A DNA stretch of 64,000 bases from positions 106,238,389 through 106,302,388 of the forward strand of contig NC_135716.1 in the NCBI RefSeq assembly GCF_964656455.1, written 5' to 3'. Below the pieces are notes generated by a model. It made no database searches, was not told the DNA's origin, and saw only the letters and a list, made by a program, of their open reading frames with translations. Numbering within the stretch: the stretch's first letter is position 1; each line of letters begins with the position of its first letter. A program made the position numbers and the translations under genes. The stretch is from Halichoerus grypus. Its lineage: Eukaryota > Chordata > Mammalia > Carnivora > Phocidae. Below are positions 10,451 through 20,564 of this stretch, in pieces.

Positions 10451-12030
10451 ATGTGTCTGTTTTTGTGCCAGTACCATGCTGTCTTGGTGATCACAGCTTT
10501 GTAATATAGCTTGAAATTGGGCAACGTGATGCCCCCAGCTTTGTTTTTCTTTTTCAACATTTCCTTGGTGATTCGGGGTCTTTCCTGATTCCATACAAAT
10601 TTTAGGATTGTTTGTTCCAGCACTTTGAAAAATGTCATTGGAATTTTGATCGGGATGGCATTGAAGGTATAGATTGCTCTGCGTAGCATAGACATTTTAA
10701 CAAAGTTTATTCTTCCGATCCATGAGCATGGAATATTTTTCCATCTTTTTGTGTCTTCTTTAATTTCTTTCATGAGTGTTCTGTAGTTCCTAGAGTATAG
10801 ATCATTTACCTCTTTGGTTAGGTTTATCCCGAGGTATCTTATGGTTTTTGGTGCTATTGTAAATGGAATCGTTTCTTTAATTTCTCTTTCTACGGTTGCA
10901 TTGTTAGTGTATAAGAAAGCAACTGATTTCTGTGCATTGATTTTGTATCCTGCCACATTACTGAATTGCTGGATGAGTTCTAGTAATTTGGGGGTGGAGT
11001 CTTTTGGGTTTTCCACATTAAGTATCATGTCGTCTGCAAAAAAAGAGAGTTTGACTTCTTCTTTGCCAATTTGAATACATTTTATTTCTTTTTGTTGTCT
11101 GATTGCTGTTGCTAGGACTTCTAGTACTATGTTGAACAACAGTAGCGAGAGTGGGCACCCTTGACGTGTTCCTGATCTTAAGGGAAAGGCTCTCAGCTTT
11201 TCCCCATTGAGGATGATATTCGCTGTGGGTTTTTCATAGATGGATTTTATGAGCTTGAGGAATGTTCCCTCTATCCCTATACTCTGGAGAGTTTTAATCA
11301 GGAAAGGATGTTGTATTTTGTCAAATGCTTTTTCTGCATCAATTGAGAGGACCGTATGGTTCTTCTCCCTCCTCTTATTAATGTGTTCTATCACATTGAT
11401 TGATTTGCGAATGTTGAACCACCCTTGCATCCCGGGGATAAATCCCCCTTGGTCGTGGTGGATGATCCTTTTAATGTATTGTTGGATCCTATTAGCTAGG
11501 ATTTTGTTGAGGATTTTGGAATCCATATTCATCAGGGATATCGGTCTGAAATTCTCCTTTCTGATGGGGTCTTTGCCTGGTTTGGGGATTAAGGTAATGC
11601 TGGCCTCATAGAATGAGTTTGGAAGTTTTCCTTCTGTTTCTATTTTTTGAAACAGCTTCAGGAGAATAGGTATTATTTCTTCTTTGAATGTTTGGTAGAA
11701 TTCCCCAGGGAATCCATCAGGCCCTGGACTCTTGTTTTTTGGGAAGTTTTTGATCACTGCTTCAATCTCGTTACTGGTTATTGGCCTATTCAGGTTGTCA
11801 ATTTCTTCCTGTTTCAGTCTTGGCAGCTTATAGGTTTCCAGGAAGGTCTCCATTTCATCCAGATTGCTCCGTTTATTGGCATATAGTGGTTGATAATAAT
11901 TTCTAATAATTGTTTCTATTTCCTTGGTGTTAGTCGTGATCTCTCCCCTTTCATTCATAATTTTATTAATTTGGGTCCTTTCTCTTTTCTTTTGGATAAG
12001 TCTGGCCAGTGGTTTATCGATCTTATTCTT
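10447..12030 (-). pseudogene. L1 ORF2 reverse transcriptase region, separated by frameshifts
   Basis: The middle of ORF2p, readable as a 503-residue frame from Met at 11958, with the natural frame entering from about 12030. Visible RT signatures are [19 protein letters not shown]-like '[11 protein letters not shown]', 'RPISLMN', '[11 protein letters not shown]', 'GTRQGCPLS' and the catalytic FADD in 'SFFADDMIL'. All key acidic residues (the D of 'DAEKAFD' and the FADD pair) are present. The RT copies L1 RNA at the nicked target. It stops at 10447 after 'WYWHKNRHI', where the family normally continues with DQWNRIENP, found in the next frame. The N-terminal end is cut off from the endonuclease frame by a second lesion. 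The frame is otherwise open, so the damage is recent. Confidence 0.9.
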
Positions 12031-13133
12031 TCAAAGAACCAACTTCTAGTTTCATTGATCTGATCTACTGTGTTTCTGGTTTCTAATTCATTGATCTCTG
12101 CTCTAATTTTAATTATTTCTCTTCTAATGCGTGGCTTAGGCGTCATTTGTTGCTTTTTCTCTAGTTCTTTAAGGTGTAGAGTTAGTTGGTGATTTCGGGA
12201 TTTTTCTATTTTTTTGAGTGAGGCTTGGATGGCTATGTATTTCCCCCTTAGGACCGCCTTTGCAGTATCCCATAGGTTTTGGACCAATGTGTTTTCGTTC
12301 TCATTGATTTCCATGAATTGTTTAAGTTCTTCTTTGATTTCTTGGTTGACCCAAACATTCTTGAGCAGAGTGGTCTTTAGCTTCCAAGTGTTTGAATTTC
12401 TGCCAAATTTTTTCTTGTGATTGAGTTCCAGTTTTAGAGCATTGTGGTCTGAGAATATGCAGGGAATAATCTCAATCTTTTGGTATCGGTTGAGACCTGA
12501 TTTGTGACCCAGTATATGGTCTATTCTGGAGAAAGTTCCATGTGCGCTCGAGAAGAATGAGTATTCTGTTGTTTTAGGGTGGAATGTTCTGTAAATATCT
12601 ATGAGGTCCATCTGGTCCAATGTATCATTCAAAGCTCTTGTTTCCTTGTTGATTTTCTGCTTAGATGATCTGTCCATTGCTGAGAGTGGAGTATTGAGGT
12701 CTCCTACAATTAACGTATTGTTATCAATATGACTCTTTATTTTGGTTAACAGTTGGCTTATGTATATGGCTGCTCCCATGTTGGGGGCATAGATATTTAC
12801 AATTGTTAGATCTTCTTGTTGGATAGACCCTTTAAGAATGATATAGTGTCCTTCTGTGTCTCTTATTACAGACTTTAGTTTAAAATCTAATTTGTCTGAT
12901 ATAAGAATTGCTACCCCAGCTTTCTTTTGAGGTCCGCTGGCATGGAAGATGGATCTCCATCCCTTCACTTTCAGTCTGGATGTCTCTTTAGGTTCAAAAT
13001 GAGTCTCTTGTAGACAGTATATGGATGGGTCCTGTCTTTTTATCCAATCTGCAACCCTGTGCCGTTTTATGGGAGCGTTTAGGCCATTCACGTTGAGAGT
13101 GATTATTGAAAGATATGAATTAATTGTCATCAT
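11955..13133 (-). pseudogene. L1 ORF2 endonuclease domain, truncated ORF2 start
   Basis: A 392-residue frame starting at the natural ORF2 Met, 55 bp after the ORF1 stop. It is an apurinic-endonuclease-like domain (exonuclease-endonuclease-phosphatase fold) that nicks T-rich target DNA. Active-site motifs are visible in order: 'TLNVNGL' (Asn), 'CLQETH' (Glu), 'IVNIYAPN' (Tyr), 'VGDLNTPLS' (Asp/Asn), 'FSRIDHIL' (Asp) and 'IFSDHNALKLEL' (Ser-Asp-His). The Z/linker region follows up to '[10 protein letters not shown]'. The remaining residues to the stop at 11955 are out of frame, because a small deletion near 12020-12033 shifts the frame. If translated, this allele would give an endonuclease-only protein without RT. 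Confidence 0.9.
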
Positions 13134-13188
13134 GTTGCCTGTGAAGACGTTGTATTTATAGATTGTCCCTGTAAATTTCTGTTGTAGA
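13134..13188 (-). other. L1 inter-ORF spacer
   Basis: A 55-bp gap between the ORF1 stop and the ORF2 start codon. This is a typical arrangement for L1, whose ORF2 is translated by an unconventional low-frequency reinitiation-type mechanism. Confidence 0.8.
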
Positions 13189-14103
13189 TCACTCTTGGGG
13201 TCTTTCTCCTTTTATAGAACCCCCCCTTAATATTTCTTGCAGGGCCGGCTTAGTGGTCACATATTCTTTCAGTTTCTGCCAGTCATGGAAGCTCTGCATC
13301 TCTCCATCCATTCTAAATGAAAGCCTTGCCAGATAAAGTATTCTTGGCTGCATGTTCTTCTCATTTAGTACCCTGAATATGTCTTGCCAGGCCTTTCTGG
13401 CTTGCCAGGTCTCTGTGGATAGGTCTGACGTTATTCTGATGTTCCTCCCTCTGTACGTAAGGAATCTCTTCCCCCTAACTGCCCTTAAGATGGTTTCCTT
13501 GGTTCTAAGATTTGCAAGTTTTACTATTACATGCCAGGGTGTTGGCCTGTTTTCCTTGATCTTAGGAGGGGTCCTCTCTGCCTCTAGGCCTCGAATGTTT
13601 GTTTCATTCCCCAGATTAGGGAAGTTCTCAGCTACGATTTGCTCAAATACATCTTCTAGCCCTCTCTCTCTCTCCACTCCCTCCGGGATTCCAATGATTC
13701 TGACATTGGAATGCTTCATGGTGTCACTTATTTCTCTGATTCTATTTTCATGGATTCTGAGTTGTTTTTCCCTGGCCTCCTCTTTTACCTTTTTATCTAT
13801 TATACTGTCTTCCAGGTCGCTTATTCTCTCTTCTGTCTCAGTTACCCTAGCTGTTAGATTATCTAGATTGGATTGGATCTCATTGTTAGCATTTTTAAGT
13901 TCTGCCAGTTCACCTTTTATTTCTGCCCTTAGAGACTCTATGTTGCCATTAATTGATTTCTCCATTCTAGCCATTGTCTTCACAATTGCTAGCCTGAATT
14001 CCCTCTCCGACATCTTGGTTATATCTGCATCCATTTGTAAATCTGCAGCATAAGACATAATCTGTGAGTCTTTTCTATTTTGGGGGCTCCTCCTCCTACT
14101 CAT
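13189..14103 (-). CDS. L1 ORF1p, nucleic-acid-binding chaperone, apparently intact
   Basis: A 304-residue open frame in the ORF1 position. Residues about 1-40 form a short basic N-terminus (MSRRRSPQNRK). About 40-130 is a heptad-rich coiled coil (for example LAELKNANNEIQSNLDNL and TETEERISDLEDSI) that trimerises in known L1s. An RRM-like domain follows ('SNVRIIGIPEG', 'AERTPPKIKENRPTPWHVIVKL'), then the C-terminal domain ('RNIRITSDLSTETWQARKAW'). ORF1p coats L1 RNA in cytoplasmic particles and acts as a nucleic-acid chaperone. Length and domain order are normal for a mammalian L1, and no internal stop is present. I chose the Met at 14103 because it directly follows the GC-rich 5'UTR and gives the expected N-terminus. 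Protein function is inferred from family knowledge. Confidence 0.9.
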   Translation of the reverse strand: MSRRRSPQNRKDSQIMSYAADLQMDADITKMSEREFRLAIVKTMARMEKSINGNIESLRAEIKGELAELKNANNEIQSNLDNLTARVTETEERISDLEDSIIDKKVKEEAREKQLRIHENRIREISDTMKHSNVRIIGIPEGVERERGLEDVFEQIVAENFPNLGNETNIRGLEAERTPPKIKENRPTPWHVIVKLANLRTKETILRAVRGKRFLTYRGRNIRITSDLSTETWQARKAWQDIFRVLNEKNMQPRILYLARLSFRMDGEMQSFHDWQKLKEYVTTKPALQEILRGGSIKGERPQE

Positions 14104-14978
14104 TCTGTTGATGGGTGTTTGAGGGAATGTATAGAGTCCAAGTTATTTACCAGAACCCAAGCAAGATGCACCTGTTTTCTTGGGACCTTAGGGTTGCTGG
14201 CCTCTTGTTTTCCCAGCCTGTCTTCTGCGGGAGGGGCCTGCCGCGCTGTTACTCAGGCAACCCTGTTTGGGCGGAGTTGCCCTGCGCCCCTGTGGCGGGG
14301 GATGGGCTCAGCGGGAATCAGTTTTTGGGGCTTTTGTTCTCTGGCGGCTTTCTCTGGCGGCTTTCCGCGTCTCTTCCGCGAGTCAGAGCAGAAGAGGCCG
14401 TTTCCAACCCTCTGCCTCAGAGCAGAGAGACCGCAGTCTGTTCTTCAGTGAGCTCTCCAGGCCACACCGTCTCCGTTTCTGTCCGTGCTGCTATAAACTG
14501 CAGCATCCTGGGTTGTGCACTCCTCCGCGGCACTCCCAGTCCTGCCTCCAGGTCGGGGCACGTCTCTGCTCTTTGTGCTTCTAAAACCACCAGCCACTCC
14601 CAGTTCGAGCTCACGACACTGCCGCTCTGGGTTTCCGTCCCGGGGGCTGCCCTAAAGTCCTTTCCCTGCCGCTACCGGTCTGCGAGTCTGTGCCCCGTCC
14701 GTCCGCAGCGCGCGAGGCTGTCACTCACCGGCGGTGTAGGATCCCCACGGCCAGGCACCCTCCCGCTGCCGTTTATCCTCCTATATCTGCCCACAGAATC
14801 ACGGCTCTCCGCTTCGTACCTCAAAACCAACCGCCTGCGATATTGTTTGTAGAGATCCAGATCTTCTTACATCTCAGGCTGGTTTCGTGGGTGCTCAGAG
14901 TGGTCTGGTAGATATCCAGCTCAATTCCGGGGACCAGTTGAAATAGGGTCCCCTACTCCTCTGCCATCTTTCCCCCTC
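14104..14978 (-). promoter_or_regulatory. L1 5'UTR with internal promoter, GC- and CpG-rich
   Basis: About 875 bp upstream of ORF1, much richer in GC and CpG than any other part of the window (especially 14200-14800). It begins with a YY1-like 'aagatggc' core at the extreme 5' end (seen as 'gccatctt' at 14963-14970). Mammalian L1 5'UTRs hold a sense RNA polymerase II promoter and are normally silenced by CpG methylation, as expected from family knowledge. No tandem monomers are obvious, so it is not built like a mouse L1 promoter. Confidence 0.85.
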
Positions 14979-14994
14979 TGTATTACTTTTTATT
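14979..14994. repeat. Right target-site duplication of the full-length L1
   Basis: Exact 16-bp copy of 8994-9009, immediately upstream (in L1 orientation) of the element's first bases. Confidence 0.93.
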
Positions 14995-15289
14995 ATCAAT
15001 TTTTTTTTTTTTAATTTAGGACAGTGAAATAGAACTTCCTTTTAAAATAAATTTATTTTATTTAAGAAGTGAATTGAGTGGTTTAATGACTATACTAAAT
15101 ATAAATGATGTGCAAATATGGGAAAAAGTCTTTTGAAAGATATACTTGTTTCATGGATATGGCAAAAATCAGAAACCTAAGATGCAGATCACTCAGTTTG
15201 GAAAACGTAACTAGGATCCCCACCAAGCCAGACTACTTGCCTTCCTACAAATATACTTTGCTGTTTCAGACTTTTATGCCTTTGTTGTG
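14995..15289. other. Unrecognised stretch
   Basis: AT-rich sequence after the L1. Poly-T at 15000-15012. I see no gene. Confidence 0.4.
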
Positions 15290-15565
15290 CTGGTACCTTA
15301 GCCAGGATATCTCCTCCAGCCTTTTCCACTTAACTTAGCTTCTGCATCTACTCTGATATGAAGCCTTTACTTATCTTCTTCTATTCACCTTGTATAAACT
15401 GTCCTTTATTAAGCTATAGTGCAAGTATTTGTCCAAATTCAAACTCCCTGATTGCAAATTCTTTGTAGGCAGGGACAAGGTGTTACTCATCTTCAAATCT
15501 CTAATTTCTAGCAAAGTGACAGATACAAAATAAGCAAATGGTTGATGAATGAATTAATAAAAATT
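15290..15565 (+). mobile_element. L2 3' end
   Basis: Ends in the typical L2 tail 'caaattctttgtaggcagggacaaggtg...caaatggttgatgaatgaat'. Plus strand. Confidence 0.8.
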
Positions 15566-15679
15566 TTGTTTATCTCTTTCAGAATAATAACATTGTTACT
15601 AGCACTGTTAATTTTTAAAATATTCAATGAAAATATTAATAATAATTCTAGTCTGTGTGCAAGTGGTGTGTATGTGGGT

Positions 15680-15795
15680 GTGATTTTTAGCAGAACAATG
15701 TGAATGTACTTAATGAACCAAACTGTATACTTAAAAATGGTACAATGGTAAATTTCATGTTTATGGATACTTACCCAAAATTAAAAAAAAAAAAA
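15680..15795 (+). mobile_element. Old L1M 3' end
   Basis: 'aactgtatacttaaaaatgg' and 'taaatttcatgtttatgg' are the 3' terminal signature of old L1M families, ending in an A-rich run near 15782. A short echo 'agaagataaaaaca' occurs on both sides of 15820. Confidence 0.7.
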
Positions 15796-15829
15796 ATTTA
15801 CAGAAGATAAAAACAAAACAAAACAAAAA

Positions 15830-16855
15830 AGAAGATAAAAACAGTATTTCAGATTTTAATGTTATTAATTGGGTCACAATTTTCCCTGTGTACACATTCC
15901 CTTTAAAGATGGACCAACTACAGATCAATTTAGGAATTCACCAGAAATTATTACATTAAACATCAGAATCAAGCTGGGCTTGTTTTGGGGGTACAAATAA
16001 AATCAAATAATGAAAGGTTAATCTCATGCAGTAGAGTCATTTTATAAGTAGTATTCATAATTCTTTAGCGAGTGGTGAGTGAGTTAAATGTTACTCAGTT
16101 ATGACTTGCATGCCTATGTTAAAATTAGTTATGTTTTCAATATTCAGATAAAATATGCATTGTCATTAATATATTTTCTAAGCATAGGCTCTTTGATAAT
16201 AGAAACCAGTGGGAATTAAATTTTTTTAAGTGTTCTTTTCTGATAAGAATTGGGGGTTAGAATGTGGCTACAGTGCCTACGAAGGCCTGAATTTGAGCAC
16301 CTGAAGGCAGCTGGGCCCAGTAACTGACTGAGAACTCTGTCCCCTGTGGATGCTTCTCTTAGCATATCTGCTTCATCTTTCTTATTCAATTGGCTTCACA
16401 AGGCAAGTCAAAGTTTGCGGCTCATAGCTCCCATTCCATTTCCAACCACATTGAGGGTTGAGTCACTAACTTGGTCTTGGTCCTGACCTAGTCTAATCAA
16501 CTAGGCCCAGAGCAGGAGGGTCTTGTTTTACAAATATGACTCTAGGAGCCAAATCCTGGGGTTGGGGAAGGAACAACACAAGGGTCACTTAAGTAGTTGT
16601 CTACTATCTGTGTCCAGGCTTCCATCAAGTGCTGACCACCCTGACCATGCCCGAAGGGCCAGGTGTGTCTTGCCACTATGCCTCAATAATATTGAAATTA
16701 TTACTTCAATAATTTGAAAGAAAGGATGAGACAACAGTGGGTCCAACACTCTCCCCCCAAAACCTGAAGAGATGGAGAAATGTCACCCACCTGAAAAGTA
16801 ATGCTTCCCACTCCATAAGCCAGATATTCTCTATCATACCCCTTTATTTCTTTCC
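15830..16855. other. Unrecognised stretch
   Basis: No clear repeat or gene. The short frame at 16523-16717 shows no domain. 16260-16680 is somewhat GC-richer than its surroundings, but I cannot place it. Confidence 0.4.
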
Positions 16856-16859
16856 TTTA

Positions 16860-17020
16860 TGTGTTTTTATTAAAATTATCCCATCCATATATTTGAGTTT
16901 ACTGTTATCTCTACTTCCCACCCCAAGAATGTAAGCTTCATGAAAGACTTTACCTGCTTTCTTCACTATTATATCCTTGGTGCCTAGAAGAGTTTCTGGC
17001 ATATAATTACTGTTTAGCAG
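16860..17020 (+). mobile_element. L2 3' end
   Basis: 'aagaatgtaagcttcatgaa...ccttggtgcctagaagagtttctggcatataat' is the L2 3' terminal block, sense. Confidence 0.8.
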
Positions 17021-17026
17021 ACACAG

Positions 17027-17128
17027 TCCCCAGCTTACAATGGTTCAGTGTAGGAATTTTTGGTTTTATTTTGGGTTTATTGGGTTTATTGAGACATTAC
17101 CTCATCATAAGTTAAGGAAGATCTGTAC
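17027..17128. mobile_element. Tigger/mariner-type MITE (internally deleted)
   Basis: Left end 'cagtccccagcttacaatgg' and right end 'catcataagttaaggaagatctg' are inverted relatives of each other and of the Tigger/MER2-type termini. The internal part includes 'gggtttattgagacattacc'. About 100 bp in total, so it is a deletion derivative. Confidence 0.65.
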
Positions 17129-18559
17129 TTGTTAAATCAAATAATTTAAAAATACCTTACATTCAGAATGCACTTTAAGAAATAAGTGAATGTTAAAATA
17201 TAATTTACAAATAATAGAACAATTAAAGTTTCACCAACATCAGAAAGGGCTACAGGGGATCTCACTCAGCACTTTATAAAATTTATTAAATCACAAATGC
17301 TTTTCAGAGTAAAATTTATTATGTGACGCTTTAAGAACTCTTATTTTAAAAATGTGCATGGCATATGATGAAGTTATTTGAAATAAAATGTTTTAGACCA
17401 ATTTATTATTAAAAATTTTTATATAATGAGTTTTAATGCAGACTTTTTAGTATTCATAATACATAAAGAAACTTTTGAATTTGGTCCATTAAAAATTTTC
17501 CCATTCTGCTTACTTAATTTAAAATAATTGTAACAGAAAGTATATAATATAAATATGCATTTCAAAATAAAATAAGCTTGTTCAATTTTTATCATTGTAA
17601 ATGTATTTATAATTTAACTACTTGCTATAGTAGCAAGCTAAACAGAAACAGCTTTCATGACCTAATAGTTGGAATTCCTATATTTTTTACTCTTGCAAAA
17701 ATGGGTTTTTTGGGGGGGTTTGTATTTTGTTTCTAAATAATAAGTAAAAGGGGAAGTTTTTTCAGGTAGCCGTGTGTAAGTACTTCTGAAAAAATTAGAT
17801 ATTGCGGGCTTCCTGGCTAAATAAGGTAAATTGGTTATGTGCATTTCCTCCTCTCCTCTTCCTTTCCCACTAACAGGAGGATTAAAGAACAAAAGTGTGC
17901 AAAGTCATGAAGACAAAGAATAAGAGAAGACACTTTAATGGACCAGTGATTTCAACAAAAGTTTGTAGGCTTAAAGCAGGTGGATGGTACCTGAATGAGC
18001 TGGACAGAAGGAGCTTCAATCTTGTGTTCCTGCTGATTGGATAAGGACTTATCCACAAGCGCTTCCTGACTTGCCACAAAGAACAGCTGAGGGGATCGAG
18101 GCTTGGAATGAGTTGGTATAGCAGATCTGTGAGGGCGGTACATGGCTGAACATAAGCAGATTGCTTAAGAATCTGTAAATGGAATAGTACCTGTGGTGCC
18201 TTCGTCTCCTCCTATAGCCAGTCAAATTCCAAATCTCTCCGGCATAGTCTGGAGGTATGTTCTCGGGATAATTTAAGCAGAAGATCCCTGGATTATAGAA
18301 TGCTAAGCATTCCAGAGGGATGGGGTAATATATACGGATTGAGTAAAAAGTCTGCATACTGAAAGACAACCTTGCTCTATTTCCAGAAAAACAATGTGGG
18401 CATTTAATCTCTTCTGAAGAAACTAAAAGGTCTAAGAGAAAGGCTCTTCCAATTCTAACAAATTGTAAAGTGGGACTAGCACTAAATTAAATGGTCAGTT
18501 TGCTGCCTAATTGGTCATGCTAGGGTGAGATCCAACAGCCTTGACGTAATCACCTTTTT
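17129..18559. other. Unrecognised stretch with weak minus-strand frames
   Basis: AT-rich to 17640. 17800-18560 is more balanced in composition and holds overlapping minus-strand frames (longest 106 codons, 18049-18369). I recognise no domain: the translation is rich in Tyr, Arg and Ser with an unstructured look. It could be unique sequence or a repeat I do not know. Confidence 0.35.
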
Positions 18560-19205
18560 AAGAGCTGCACTTTAAAATATGAATGAGCAGCCAGAGAACA
18601 TCAGATATTTGAGGAAACCTCCAAATGAATGAGGGATACTAAAAAGCAAAATAAAACAAAACAAACCCATACAATAAAAGGAATTCTAAGAAAATAGATA
18701 TGAGACAGGAAAAGCTAAAAATTTCAAACATTATAAGTACACTATGATATCAGATAGGTAAAATATTGTTTCCATCAAAGAACATGATACTATGAAAAAT
18801 AATCAGAAAACATGAGAGAGATAAACAAACCAAAATTTTAAAAGGACAGTGGAAGATAAAGCTGAGTAAATTTCTCAGAAAGAAAAGAAAATGACAAATA
18901 AATGGACTATAGAAGAAAAAAACGTCTGTTAACCCTTTGACCAAGAGGGCTCCAGAGAAGCAGACAAGAGAAAATGGGGAATGGTATTGGGGACTATCAA
19001 ATTAATAATAGAGGAAAATTCTCCAGAGGTGAAGATAAAAATCATCAGATTGAAAGCTATCATTGAATACCATCTCCAACCCCCCCGCCCCCAAAGCTAC
19101 AGCATCAGCAAAGTTTGGAACACAAAAATTAAAGAGATTCCAATAGCTTTCACAGTGAACATACATGCACAAGGATGGGAGCTGCATTCACTAGAAATCA
19201 AACAA
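18560..19205 (+). mobile_element. HAL1 / L1-like ORF1 fossil
   Basis: 'gataaagctgagtaaatttctcagaaag' and 'aaaattctccagaggtgaag...catcagattgaaag' match my memory of HAL1, the half-L1 family with only an ORF1-like frame. Sense on the plus strand. No open frame of note remains. Confidence 0.5.
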
Positions 19206-19209
19206 ACAA

Positions 19210-19400
19210 TAAAATAAACATTTCTACCTTCATGAAGCTTATACTTTAGATATGGGAGACAGAAGATAAACAAAATAAGTAACTAATGCTAGATGGTGAG
19301 AGCTATAGATAAAAATGAAGCAGAAATGTAGTGGAGGGCACTTAGGGAACAGGCATATCACAAATAGTATGGTTTAGGCAGGATCCCAGTGGACTTGTTC
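19210..19400 (-). mobile_element. L2 3' region, antisense
   Basis: 'ttcatgaagcttatactttagatatgggagacagaagataaacaa' is the antisense of the L2 3' block ('catggagcttacattctag...gagacagac'). Confidence 0.75.
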
Positions 19401-19574
19401 ATTTCTCATATCTTACTTGAGATAAATGTACTGAATACAAATCTGAATTCTTAAGAAAAAAATTTTTAAATATAAGCAATGTGCTTACCATTTATTTGGT
19501 GTGCAGCAAATCAACACTTAATAAATTCCTTCCTTTAAATTTGCTCTCTTAGAAGTAACATTTTTTATGGAGGA

Positions 19575-19800
19575 ATAAGAATAAACTTTGGAGACTGAGA
19601 CACTGGATTCAAATATGAATTCTACATTGCATAGCCAGGTAGGTTTGGGTGAATTACATAACCTCCCTAAGGCTGCATTCTCAGTTGTAAGATAAAAACA
19701 CTGATTATCTGATAGCATTCTGAGAAAGATGTATAAGGACCGCACATACCATGTGTCTGGCACATTGACGGGTTTATAGCTGGAACTCAATAAATATGAG
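19575..19800 (+). mobile_element. MIR element
   Basis: 'ctggattcaaatatgaattctac...gggtgaattacataacctccctaaggc...ggaactcaataaatatga' follows the MIR consensus order on the plus strand. Confidence 0.8.
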
Positions 19801-19889
19801 ATTTTGCCCCTCCTTCTGTGTTTTTTTCCTTCACAGTTGTATTGGCATGTCTTATAATCCTAGTTCAAGCTTATTCCATACCTCTAATT

Positions 19890-20042
19890 AAAAACAATAA
19901 AGAGTACACTTATCATGATGAATACTGAGTAATGTATAGAATTGCTGAATCACCATATTGTACACCTGAAACTAATATAACTCTGTTAACTATACTGGAA
20001 TTAGAATTAAAAACTTAATAAAAAATAAAAATTAAAAAAATA
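19890..20042 (+). mobile_element. Carnivore L1 3' end, short
   Basis: Ends with 'ttgtacacctgaaactaatata' and 'ctatactggaattagaatt' plus an A-rich tail. The same terminal sequence occurs at 20430-20562, and a related one at 41940-42015. Confidence 0.75.
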
Positions 20043-20264
20043 GAAACAATTATTGTTGTCTTTCCCATTAACTAGAGAAGAATTTATTGGTGATTAATTT
20101 ATACACTCTTCCATCAGATATTTATTTCTTTCCCTTACATTTTCTGTCTTTAACAAAAGTTTTATTATATGTATATATTAACAAAAATGTGATAAAAGTA
20201 GAAAGCTATACATAGGAATCTCTAGCTTAACATTACTAATCCATTCAGACATTCTTTGCAAAGA

Positions 20265-20315
20265 AAAGGAGGGGGAGGGAGGAAGGAAGGGGGAGAGAGA
20301 GAGAGAGAAAGAGAA
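20265..20315 (+). repeat. Purine-rich simple repeat (GGAA/GA)
   Basis: Runs of ggga, ggaa and ga from 'ggagggggagggaggaaggaag' into (ga)n. Confidence 0.85.
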
Positions 20316-20562
20316 ACCAAGAAACACTCTTAACTATACGGAACAAACTGATGGTTACTAGAGGCCAAGTGGGGGTATCGGTGAAATAGGTGAGTTCACT
20401 TATCACAGTGAGCACTGAGTAATGTACAGAATTGTTGAATCACTATATTGTACACCTGAAGCTAATATAACACTGTATGTTATAGCTAATATAACACTGT
20501 ATGTTAACTACAGTGTTATAATTCCAGTTTAATTACTGGAATTAAAATGAAAAACTTAAAAA
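20316..20562 (+). mobile_element. Carnivore L1 3' end with a 24-bp tandem duplication
   Basis: 'gaacaaactgatggttactagagg' and 'ttgtacacctgaagctaata' mark the L1 3'UTR. The unit starting 'gctaatataacactgtatgtta' appears twice in tandem at about 20461-20508. Confidence 0.75.
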
Positions 20563-20564
20563 TA

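Larger units (their letters stand above)
9010..14978 (-). mobile_element. Full-length young LINE-1 (carnivore L1)
   Basis: A complete element on the minus strand. It has a 3' A-rich tail (seen as T-rich from 9010) with an AATAAA signal, a 3'UTR to about 9307, ORF2 (about 9308-13133, two breaks), a 55-bp inter-ORF gap, ORF1 (13189-14103) and a 5'UTR (14104-14978). The 5' end on the minus strand begins near 'gggggaaagatggcagagga', the expected full-length start with a YY1-like 'aagatggc' core. A perfect 16-bp duplication 'tgtattactttttatt' lies at 8994-9009 and 14979-14994. The perfect duplication, near-open frames and full length indicate a recent insertion. As it stands it cannot make one continuous ORF2 protein. 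Confidence 0.95.

Noticed and set aside
9863..10504. Several plus-strand frames of 67-114 codons
   Set aside because: They are antisense to the L1 ORF2 C-terminal and RT region and have no own features.
13352..14053. 233-codon plus-strand open frame
   Set aside because: It lies exactly opposite the L1 ORF1 on the minus strand and is rich in Leu/Ser from complementing the coiled-coil codons. It is a shadow of ORF1.
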